Shown here in pieces: positions 34,560 to 44,280 of a stretch of 64,000 bases of DNA. The position numbers and the translations under genes are program-made. The notes under the pieces were generated by a model that worked only from the letters and a program-made list of their open reading frames with translations, was not told where the DNA came from and did not search any database. The first letter of the stretch is position 1; each line of letters starts with the position of its first letter. The DNA is from Vicia villosa (lineage: Eukaryota; Streptophyta; Magnoliopsida; Fabales; Fabaceae). The stretch is taken from NCBI RefSeq assembly GCF_029867415.1, contig NC_081182.1:18821983-18885982 (forward strand), given 5' to 3'.

Positions 34560-37020
34560 ATGGCTTACACCCTTCCATCTCTTCGTCTCTTCAACCCCTC
34601 CGGTTCCGCCTTCTCGAGCACAAAATTTAGTGGCACTTTACACGCGGCCTCTTTCTCGAACCAGACGAGTCGACTCACCTCTCACTCAATGAGTCAACCC
34701 GCCGTCACGGATTCCAGCACTCTGTCGACACCTGAAGTTGCTCCGTCACCGCCAGACAACGCCGATGTTGTGGTCCAGTACGTGGTGCTCCGGCGAGACC
34801 TGATCGATACTTGGCCATTAGGCAGTGTGGTCACTCAAGGTTGCCACGCTTCTGTTTCCGCCGTTTGGTCCAACAAAGACGATCCTGTCACAATCGATTA
34901 TTGCAGCCCTGATAAAATCGATTCTATGCATAAAGTAAGGTTTTTGTTTTCCCTCTTTTTCTTCTTTTCTTTATCAATGTGTGTTTTCTAGGTTGTGAAA
35001 TCTGTTTAATTTTAGGGTTTCTAGTTCAACACACTCACACTGAAATAGTTGATATAGTTCATTTGTGATAGTAATGAGGTTTGGTGCATATATGCTTTAA
35101 GTTAGATTGTTAGAAATATGGTTAATTTGTGATGGTAGTGAATGTCTCCAATTTGATTTCAGCACCTTTTAGTTTGATTTTTTATGCACAGTTTTTGCCA
35201 TGGAAAAACAAAATGGACTCATCATATGTGAATATGTGATTTGTAGTCAGATTTTCAATGGAGCATTTTGCATGGGGTTGCTATTAGTCTATTGAATGTT
35301 TAGAAGTATATAAGATGGAGATTTAGCGAGTTGTGATATTCTCATTCTTTCTGTCTAACTAGTCATTGTTACATGCATAGCATTTGAAAAAACGGAAGAT
35401 CTAATGTGTATTATCTAATCGGTTGGTTAAAGAACCGGACCGGAGTAGCTGATTGTCACATAAACTATCTCATGGTTTAGGTTTATCCTACTTGAGAACC
35501 TGCTAATCAGTATATCAGTGGTGGATAAGTGGAGAACATAGTGTTCTGATAAATAAAGATCTAACATTAAGTTAAAAAGGGTCATGTATTCTTTTTTATT
35601 ATATATGTTTTATAACTTTCATGACATGAGTATGAATATATAATAAAATGTCTAGAGAGATTTTTGTGGAAACCCTAAAGAAGAAAGTGGTTAGTGGTTA
35701 GGATTGTTTCTCTAGGATTTTGTAAAAAGGTAAGGGTTTAGTGTTTAGTCTTGGTAGAGAGATAGACGATTTTCTCCTTACAATAGGATTGCACCAAGGT
35801 TCAACACTAAACCGTTACCTTTTCACTTTAATTTTGGATCTATTCATGAAATACATTCAAGAGCTAGCACCGAGATGTATGTTTTTTGCAGATGATATAC
35901 TCCTATTTGGATAGTCAAAAGAGGGTTTAAATGAGAGGTTGAAGACAAGCTTTAGAAATTTATGGCTTTCACCTAAGCATATGTAAGACAAAGTATATGA
36001 AATGTAAGTTTAACAAAAAGAAAAGCGTTTTTAACTTAGAGGTGAAGTTGAATACTATATCATATCACAAGTCACACAGTTTAAATATCAAGGTTCCGTA
36101 ATACAAAACGATTAAGGAATAAAAGGGGATGTAAACCATCGAATTCAAGTTATAGATGGTTGAAATGTTGGAGGGTCTCGGGGGTTTTATATAACACAAA
36201 AATACCATTAAAGCCAAAGGAAATTTTTTAATCGGACATAGGATTAGGTGGTTTGGGCATGTAGAGAGAAGATGTGTGGATTTCGTTGTAAAGAGAGTAG
36301 ATCAAACTGAGAGGAAGCAAACAATTAGATGTAGAGGAAGATCTAAAAAAACTATAAGAGAGAACATTATGACGTAATTTGATCCATGTAGCTAACCCTA
36401 TTTAGTGGGATAATACTTTGTTGTTGTTGTACTTACTTTTGGGCTATGCCTAACCTTTAAGTTTGCTTTTCTTATGGCGGATACCTCAATATCCTTTTCG
36501 TCTGCCATTCTGAGAATTTGGAAATTTTGAGCATGACATGTAAAAATATAGAATCCATTAATAGATGTATGTGATGAAATTTTCAAGTTGAAAGCAGAAA
36601 TATGAAGTTCATATTTCAGAATTTCATATTTCCGAAATGCGATACTTGGCAAATGTTTATTAGGATTTCATGTTTCTTGCTCCAACATTTTTATCTTAAG
36701 TAGGCTGTTAAGGTATCATGCAATGTATGTCTGTGCACAAATGCAGTATGTGATTTCTATGCAAGGACTCTAATTCATTTTTGTTACAGCATAGCATCTG
36801 GTTTATGAGCCAACTAGTTACTATACTTAAACTTTAGGTCACACTTGAAGTGAAAGGAGAACCCCAGATCAAAAACTTGTCCGAGAAGCTGAAATCTGGT
36901 GGTATCATACACAAACTGTGGATTGAGCAACCTGAAAACATCCCTACTTGCCTTGCCACAAAACCTTACCCTAAATCAATTGTATCTTCATATTTTAAGA
37001 AGTTGAAACTCTGCAAGTGA
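34560..37020 (+). CDS. PTRHD1-like protein (peptidyl-tRNA hydrolase 2 fold), two exons
   Basis: Exons 34560-34934 and 36838-37020 (GT-AG intron of 1,903 bp, phase 0) give 185 aa. Residues 1 to about 70 are Ser/Thr-rich and poor in acidic residues, resembling an organelle transit peptide. The PTH2-type domain follows: VVQYVVLRRDL at about residue 74, WPLGSVVTQGCHA at about residue 86 (the conserved G-x-x-x-x-Q-x-x-HA segment), then in exon 2 VTLEVKGEPQIKNLSEKL, HKLWIEQPENIPTCLATKPY and a C-terminal SSYFKKLKLCK. This is the layout of the PTRHD1 group, named after peptidyl-tRNA hydrolase 2 but with unproven hydrolase activity. The ATG at 34560 lies in a strong plant context (ATCAATGGC). An ATG 36 bp upstream is not conserved in the duplicated copy at 25.4 kb, so the inner start is preferred. 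A LINE relic lies in the intron. The gene converges on the small-protein gene at 37588. Confidence 0.88.
35645..36432 (+). pseudogene. LINE reverse-transcriptase relic in the PTRHD1-like intron
   Basis: Plus-strand fragments include IDDFLLTIGLHQGSTLN, a YLFTLILDLFM block, then RCMFFADDILLFG, which holds the FADD catalytic motif of LINE reverse transcriptases. They are followed by LNERLKT, YQGSVIQND, GDVNHRIQV and WFGHVERRCVDFVVKRVDQT, the C-terminal part of a well-known legume LINE family. Stops and frame changes are frequent. The copy is 5'-truncated and ends in TTGTTGTTGTTGTA (about 36418-36432), a (TTG)n tail typical of that family. It lies in the sense orientation in the intron and should be spliced out. 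Confidence 0.8.
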
Positions 37021-37587
37021 TCTCATATTTGATATTATCTTTTTTTCTTCCTGAACAGTGATTGTTTCAGATTTCTCATTCTTTGCCTTTTCTCTTAAAA
37101 AGCATCAAAGCTTCAAATCGAGCCTGTCATCGGCAAGGACATTAACACTCTAAACCTGATTTTTCTACTATTAATCCTCTACCTTTTCTGTTATATTTTG
37201 TTAAACTTTTTAGGAAATTTCGGATTACTTAACTCCGTATTAGGCTGATTATGTTGTTTGAAGATATCTTAACTTCTATGATGTAATTGGACAAGTCAAT
37301 TGTTGTTTTACAGGTTTGCAATTAGTTATTCGATTTCCTAGAAGAAAAAGCAGTCCTGTTTAGTTTTAGAATCCTCCATATTTTCCAAATTAACATAATT
37401 ATGTAAACTGCTAATGTAAAATTGTTACAAGTGGTTATTGATGGACAAAATCATATGTCTGGCTTCTGCAATCTGTATTTTGTAAAGCAATTACAGGTAT
37501 ATACAAGGTTAACAGTAGATGAAAACTGTAAAAAAAAGTGCGACTAATAGCTTTTCTTCCTTGGCTGATGATGGATGATGACAAGAG
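37021..37587. other. Shared 3' region of two convergent genes
   Basis: 567 bp between the stop codons of the PTRHD1-like gene (plus) and the small four-cysteine protein gene (minus). It should hold both 3' UTRs and polyadenylation signals. No further gene is seen. Confidence 0.5.
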
Positions 37588-37788
37588 CTACTTGACCAAG
37601 AGTTTTCTGGAACACATGGTGCAATAGTGCCTGCGTTTGATCTTGTGATACAAGGGTAGGAAACAGAAATTCCAGTGGCTATCCACGTCCACAGCTTGGA
37701 TCATCCCTCCACAATAAGGACACGACCCAGGTGCTGGCTGTCTTGACACCACTTGTTCATCCTTTCCACACACAAACACTAAACACAT
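37588..37788 (-). CDS. Small plant protein with CPYC and CTMC motifs (66 aa), function unknown
   Basis: A single-exon frame of 66 aa, starting at ATG 37788 (MCLVFVC) and ending at 37588. It has two Cys pairs, CPYC (residues 23-26) and CTMC (residues 56-59), probably one zinc-binding site, plus C2, C7 and C42. A conserved-looking WNFCFLPLYHKIKRRHYC segment lies between the pairs. I recognise it as one of a family of about 60-80 aa plant proteins with this layout that have no established role; some entries carry misleading enzyme names. A TATA box lies about 110 bp upstream, which supports a genuine gene. Possible roles in metal binding or protein contacts are inference only. Confidence 0.7.
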   Translation of the reverse strand: MCLVFVCGKDEQVVSRQPAPGSCPYCGGMIQAVDVDSHWNFCFLPLYHKIKRRHYCTMCSRKLLVK

Positions 37789-37897
37789 CTTCCTGGCAAC
37801 CCTTTGGTAATAGAACCTTGTTATGTCTTGCTTGATTAACTGTCGTGAATACTCTTTATCAGAGGTTGGAACCTTGATATACTTGTATGATCAGAGC

Positions 37898-37905
37898 TAT
37901 ATATA
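37898..37905 (-). promoter_or_regulatory. Putative TATA box of the 66-aa protein gene
   Basis: TATATATA in CTATATATAG on the minus strand, 110 bp upstream of the ATG at 37788. This predicts a transcription start near 37868 and a leader of about 80 nt. Confidence 0.55.
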
Positions 37906-39240
37906 GCGTCTAAGAAAAGAAAGGAAAGAAAAGGTACTAGTAGTTCTAGAAAAGGCGAGAATAACCTATTCTCATACTCGTCATACACAAACAAAAGCTA
38001 ACGCGTATATAGAAAACTCCACTATACTTTTCTTGTTATTCATTTTTCTCTCCGCCTTATCCTCGTACTTTCCTTGCACGACCATGCCCCACATATGTTG
38101 GACTAAATAAATGATTGTATTTATAGATTTTAAAATTTAATTGGTATGTATAAAATGTACATTTATTTATAGCTTAGTCGAAATAAGTTAAACTATTAAA
38201 CAGACATTATTAATTTTAAGTTTTTTAAAATAGAAATCAGTCATAAAAAAATAAAATTCTACTTAGTAGAGAACCAGTCACGTTGAGTGTATCGATTCTT
38301 TTTTGTTTAAGAAAATTTAGGAGGAGATTAGTTTTTATTTTATTTTTAGAGAGCACTCATGAAAGAGTTAACATATACTACATCACATGCCATAAAATTC
38401 AGCTAAAAAATTAAAGCTAAAAAAGTCTAAACTATAAAAAAATCAAAGCTTAAAATATTGGTGGTGCTCATGACATCTCATATATAGTGTTCACACATCT
38501 ATGGAAACTTAAAGATACTTCTTTGCAGTATTTGGAGATTGGAATACGGAATCACCTATTGTACAAGATTGAAATACATGTGAACCTATTTTACAACAAA
38601 ATCACTTTATCATAGAGAGATCCCATTTTGCCAAAAACAATTCGGATTTTAATTTTCGGATATGCCCTAATATAAAATCCCAATTTCAACCTCTAGATAA
38701 ACCTCACACATTGACTTTGGTATGTGTTTCATCACTAGATGGTTAAAAATGGGGTGAACTTTAAAGAAAATTTTCATTATTAATAAATCATATATTATAA
38801 GTCATTTTTAAATCATACCCACAATAGACCATACACATTAGTCATTGATTAATAAGAACATATTGTCAAACAAAATGTTAGTAAACCATACATCACTGTA
38901 TATAAAATATAACAAACAATACATATTTTCAAAATGTAATATAAAAAATCAAAGTTAAAATATCACTACATGGTAATATCTAACGTTCTTATTCCTCATG
39001 TGTCTTTTATACTGCAAAACATGTTCTGCCTTTGATCGGAAAAATAGCAAGTATATTATTTTCATCGATGTAGTAATAATGAGTTTTAACCCAAATATCG
39101 ATGTCGAGGACTACGTAGAAATACTGCTTCTTAATTTTAATTCAATTGAACAAAAACTAATATTTTGTGAATTGGGGGAACATGTCCTTGCACATAAATA
39201 AAGACATAATTCTAAAGTTGATTCTTTTAATGTAAAAGAC
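37906..39240. other. Intergenic DNA, no gene recognised
   Basis: AT-rich. The short open frame at 38998-39201 has no recognisable domain. The near end probably includes the promoter of the 66-aa gene. Confidence 0.4.
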
Positions 39241-40604
39241 ATGCTAGGGTGAGTGGTTGATTTGACTTGCAACAACTCTGAATTCAAATCTCTTCAACAA
39301 GTTCATGGTATTCCATTACCAAATCTTTAGGATGTTTTTCCTAAGCCCTTAGTGGGAAAACCTTTGGTGTTTCAACCTAATACCTAAGTCCTTAGAGACA
39401 TAAGATGAAACCAATCCTTTATTTTATCAAGATTTAATTGGTGATTATAGGGTATCACTAGTCCTAGGTGATATCTAGTATAATCAAATTATGCATAAAC
39501 CCTAACAACTACAGTCCTGTACCTGTTAGCCATGGATCAATCCCTATTTGACCGATAAGGCAATCATAAAGCATCGTGCATAATTTAACTTAATAACACA
39601 AACCAATGTATTGATGAAATCAAGAATTCATAGTCATTACATAAACCAAGTCAGGACCATCCCATATCATTGAGGAGTTTAGCCTCTCATAATATTCAAG
39701 AAAAACATAATAAAGAATTTAGACATTACACAAAGATATTTGTGACTTTGATCTTCAATGGTGGAAACCCTTGAATCCCTCAATCTCCAAAACTCTTTAT
39801 GAAGTTATCTTCTCTCCCTTGGAAATTCTAACGTATACTTGTTTACACAGAAAAATGGTAAACAAGCGCTAGTTTCCTTTTTAAAGGTTACTTTTGCGGA
39901 ATCAACTAGAATATTCCAGGACTAATTGCTTTAATTTGTTTATTACGTGTATCTGGTTTGTATTAAATGCAGCAATAACTTTAAAGTAAAAGTAAACACT
40001 GAAATTAAAGGCTTTAAAGTAAATAAAAGCAATAAAAGAGCAGTAAATGTGCACTGAAAATGAGATTTAACGTAAAATGATTGCATAAATCAAACTGGTA
40101 CGCATACGTACATTCCAAAGTTGCACTCGTCACTCATTATTGCACAGAGATTTGAGTTTACTTGTGTTTTGTAAAAAATGCGGACCTTAAACTATTCCTA
40201 TGGAACTTGCTTAAATAGTAAAAATAAAATAACTACTACTAACGGTCGACTGATTATCAGTCAACACGTGTCTTCGACATGCAAGATCTTCAACTGTGAG
40301 ACCTCCACGCGTCCTGTGAAAACTGCCAGAAAACTGCTTGAAACTGCCTCTTAACTTCTGATGTCTTCCGACTTCAGGGCTATACTTAAACAAAACGTCT
40401 AAGTTTTTTCTGTTTGTTCTAGTCGAACATGCATATTGACTATTTCTAGTCGAACCTTGGCCATGATGATTTATAGATAGTCGAACGTCAGTTTTGACTA
40501 AACAAGACCTTTTAGTCAGACTTTTATCTTTAGATTCTTTAATAATCTCACCTGTTTCAGGGATTATTTACCATTATTTAATGAGTCGAAATCCTAGGGT
40601 AACA
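39240..40604 (-). repeat. 3' LTR of the Tat-lineage gypsy element (left edge uncertain)
   Basis: On the minus strand, a polypurine tract (CTTGGGGGGCAATT, 40607-40620) is followed by TGTTACCCTAGG, so the LTR begins at 40604 and runs leftward. The left boundary is not defined because the partner LTR lies outside the window; plausible TG starts occur at 39241 and 39524. The sequence contains typical LTR material and no gene. Confidence 0.5.
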
Positions 40605-40606
40605 AA

Positions 40607-40620
40607 TTGCCCCCCAAGCG
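40607..40620 (-). other. Polypurine tract of the Tat element
   Basis: CGCTTGGGGGGCAATTTG on the minus strand, directly before the LTR start TGTTACCC. This is the expected priming site for plus-strand synthesis. Confidence 0.55.
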
Positions 40621-40871
40621 ACTTCTTTCGACTGACTTCAGGAAAGAGAAAAAATGGCGTTTCAGTTCTTTCTTAGGTTTCGACTTTTGTTCCCTTTTGA
40701 CACCATGATTACTTTGCGCATCCCTAGGTACTAATTATTACCTAAATCTTAGGTAGTGGGCTATAACTGCTCCCCACTTTCTAAAAACCAGTTTCCAAAG
40801 CGTTTCTTTGACATGACCTTTGATTTCTACAACTTCTTTTTGCACTTTTTCTGCTGACGTCACTACCAGCT

Positions 40872-40880
40872 TATATATAT
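40872..40880 (+). promoter_or_regulatory. Putative TATA box of the plant-mobile-domain gene
   Basis: TATATATAT at 40872-40880 in CAGCTTATATATATGTGCAGG, 125-135 bp upstream of the ATG at 41005. It is followed by a pyrimidine-rich leader with CTTCTCC and CTTTCTTT words. It suggests that the antisense gene has its own promoter, independent of the LTR. Confidence 0.55.
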
Positions 40881-41004
40881 GTGCAGGTTCCTTCTCCTTT
40901 TTCTTTCTTTCTTCTCGTTTCCTTCTCTTCTCAAACGTTTCAGAAAGAAATACCCCTCTTTTCTAACCTTTCACCATTTTCTTCTTCTCCTTCCATACAC
41001 AACA

Positions 41005-44000
41005 ATGGCTGCTGCAACCACCAACACAACCGTTTACGCTACAGGTACTAACCCTTTAGGGTTTATTATGTCTCGTGAAGAAGAAGAACAAGGGTTGGAT
41101 TTTGTTCCTCAACCCAACCTCACAGAGGCCAAAGCCATTATTTGGCAACACCAGATGTTAATCCCTTTTCAGATTACTGATAGATTAATGGCCTTCTCAG
41201 GGCCATTACCAGATCACCGTTATCTTCCAGAACAAACCACTGGTTTCTTTCCTTGCTTCCAAACCACTATGCCTGTAGCTTTCGACAAACCACGTCCCCT
41301 CGACTTGAAGTTTATGGACCCTTCACTTAGGGTGTTTCGTTCGACTCCAGCTCCTGGCAACAAAGAGTATTTGGCTTGGCTTAACAAAGTTCAAGCGAAA
41401 AAGCAACAAAGATGGGAGGAATTGGGCATCTTCGACGCCATACAACTATCCAGAACTGGTCATAGGGTTTGTCCTCCAATGTTACTTGCTTCGATATTTT
41501 TTTGGGAAGGTTCGACTAACACCTTCCACTTTCCTTGTGGAATGATGACTCCCACTCTCTTCGACGTGGCTGCCATCACAGGGCTTTCGCCATTGGGTGA
41601 GATCTTCGACCCAACTCTTCCCACAGAAATTAATTTCAACTTCACCAACGCTACCATCACCAAGTATATGCAAGATCATTATGACAAGTCGACAGAAGAA
41701 GTCTCTGACGAAGAACATGTTGCCTTCCTCACCTACTGGCTCTCATACTATCTGTTTTGTCCAGGATCAGTTCAGATTGCCAAAGCTTACATACCTTTGG
41801 CTATTCAGATTCATGAAGGTCGAAAGGTCTCTTTAGGTAAGCTTCTCCTTGCTTATCTTTACCATACTTTAGGCATAGCATCTTTAAGGATCAAACGTCT
41901 GCACGAAACTCCAAAACAACTCTCTCTGTCGGGACCTTATTGGCTCTTGCAACACTGGTTGAATGCCACCTTCGAGTCACATATAGGTTACACTGTTTCC
42001 AGGTCCATTCTAGAGGTCATGTATGACAGGAGGGTCGAAGACATCAAACTTGCCTTTCAAACTCCTCAAGATGAGTCTAACAGGCCCAACCTTCTCAAAT
42101 ATGTGAGATTGTTTTCTGAATGTAAAACATTCATAGCTTCTATGGCCCCTTTTTCCAATCGATGCTTTGGGCCGACTTGGTTCAAAGTTGTTTTCCCTGG
42201 AAACACTCCAACCCTTCGAGCTCAACTGAATGCTATTTGGGCTGCTTTTTTGACCCCAACACTTCTCTCTCATCGTATTGAGTCGCCAGGCAAGTGCTAT
42301 GGGTTTGTGAGTTATCAACCAAATTTGGTCTCTCGACAATTTGGTTTGAGCCAGATGCTGCCCAAAAGCCTATATTCTCATGACAATGACATTTGTTACT
42401 CCGGTCGACCGTTTACATCTCGTCAACACCTTGACTGTTTAAAGTTTCATAACAAACAATCTCTGGAACACCCAACTTTCACCTTTCAAAACTCCTATTT
42501 TACAACTAAAGAGTTTAGTGAGTGGTGGTCTGAATACTACCAACTATTTGATCGAGATTCTTTTATCAAGAAACTGAATACTGCGTTCGACAAGTTGGAG
42601 GATCAACTTACCATAAGTAAGTATTTTATATCTGCTTTCGTTTTCTTTTATTGCCAACAACAATATTCTAATATCAATTTTAGATCTTTCAGGGCCTGAT
42701 CTCACCAATCAAATCGAAGCTCCTGCTCCTAAGCCAGGTCGAAAGCGCCCCAGTACGTCGAACAACACCACCACCAAGAAAAACAAAACTGTTAGAAATG
42801 TACTTAGCTTGATCTTTAATCTTGTCAAATCTACCTTATCCTTCGTTAATTGTTACTTTTTCTTTTTTAGTTGGTAGTTCCTACTGAATCAGGCGAAACT
42901 ACGTCTCCACCGAATCAAGAAAGTGAGATTTTTTCACGACCCCCGCTTCCGACTCCACCAAAGAGGCGAAAAATTGTAAAGAACATTCCCAAAGTGGTTG
43001 TCAAGCCTCACACAGCTCCAAAAATCTCTTCGTCTCAAATTCTTCCTGAGGTAACTTAACACTCTCTTCCAATATATCTCTTTCAATATCTCTGTTTTCT
43101 AACACTTTTCCTGAATAGAATGCACCGACTGTCGACCACACTCAGGAGAAAGTTGTCGAGGTTGCTGAAAAAATTGCTGAAGCTACTCCTGACTCCAACC
43201 TTTTAAGCCCTCAAAGGACTGACGCTTTTGGAAGCAACACTGATTCGGCTAACACTCCAGGTCGAAGTCGAACAGATCCCCAGGACAAACCCACCGTCGA
43301 ACAAACACCTGTCACAAAAATTGTTGAAGCTGGTGATATCCCTCGACCAGAACACAATGCAGTTTCTCGGTCCAGACAACATCCTATTGCTGATGATACT
43401 AACTCCAACAGTTCTCTTAGTCAGGAGGAAATTCTGGACTTGAAGAAGACTAATCCTTTAGAAGCTCTTTTTCGACTTCAGAAGCTGCGACCAAGTTCTT
43501 TTGAGATTCCTGCTCAATCGACCAATCCTGATGCTGAGATTGATGCTTCTCTTGTCGAAGCTATATGCCAGCTAAAAACCCACCTGAAAGAACCTGAGTT
43601 TCTCGCTGTTCTTGAGAGTTCTGAACATCTTGGTGGAGAAATTCGTAAGATCCTAGACTTGCTAATCAAAGCTTCTCTTCCAGCAGTTGTTGTTCAATTC
43701 TTCTTTGATTTTGAGGCGTACTTCGACCAACTCTGGAGGGACCTTATGACAAAGAAGAACATCACTCGTCAAGCAAAGAACAAAGAGCATGAAATGGAGA
43801 GGGAATGGGATGCCAGTGCAGCTTCGTCCAAAAAGGTTGAAGAATTTCAGGAGAAAACTTTAAAGTTTTCTGATAAGAAGGGAGAGATCGACAACAAGAT
43901 TGCTGACTACAAAGCTCAAATTGATGCTCTCAACAAGAAGATTCAAGGTCTTGAACAAGAGAAAATCAATTTAGCCCAAACTGAAGAAATCCCTTCGCCT

Positions 44001-44201
44001 GAAATTATTAACCAAGAAGTCTTGAAAGGACTTGGTCATGGTGAAAATGCCCTTAAGTTGGAAAGCAACATTCGACAGCTTAAGCAAAACTTGTCTCGAC
44101 TTGATTCTAAGATTGACTTTGAGTCAGCCAAGCTAGCTTATTTTAGGAACAACTTTCCAACTTTGCAATTTTGTTTTCGACTAACTGGCTATATTTTGTA
44201 A
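41005..44201 (+). CDS. Plant mobile domain (PMD, aminotransferase-like) plus coiled-coil protein, four exons, antisense passenger of a Tat element
   Basis: Predicted exons 41005-42616, 42684-42799, 42871-43050 and 43119-44201, all with GT-AG junctions and consistent phase, give 996 aa. The start ATG lies in AACAATGGC. Residues about 30-430 form a plant mobile domain: AKAIIWQHQMLIPFQ near the start, then WLNKVQAKKQQRWEELGIFDAI, FFWEGSTNTFHFPCGMMTPT and LFDVAAITGLSPLGE, the typical PMD core. Short Pro/Lys-rich exons follow (KPGRKRP, TPPKRRKIVK, possible nuclear-localisation signals). The last exon ends in a long coiled coil (about residues 850-985, with EFQEKTLKFSDKKGEIDNKI and IQGLEQEKINLAQ). 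PMD proteins are found both in host silencing-related genes (MAIN/MAIL type) and inside transposons. This gene is convergent with the element's pol, with stop codons 79 bp apart. The open frame over almost 1,000 codons implies recent selection or recent insertion. The function in the element is unknown; splice sites are predicted by eye. Confidence 0.75.
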
Positions 44202-44280
44202 TGTCTGCCAATGCTCTTTATAAGGAACTTTTTGTAATGATTGGCCAAATTTTTAGCCATTTTAATATAATCTTTTGGTT

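Noticed and set aside
41460..42339. Several open frames of 65-110 codons antisense to the plant-mobile-domain gene
   Set aside because: They overlap a recognised domain on the other strand and show no domain or promoter of their own.
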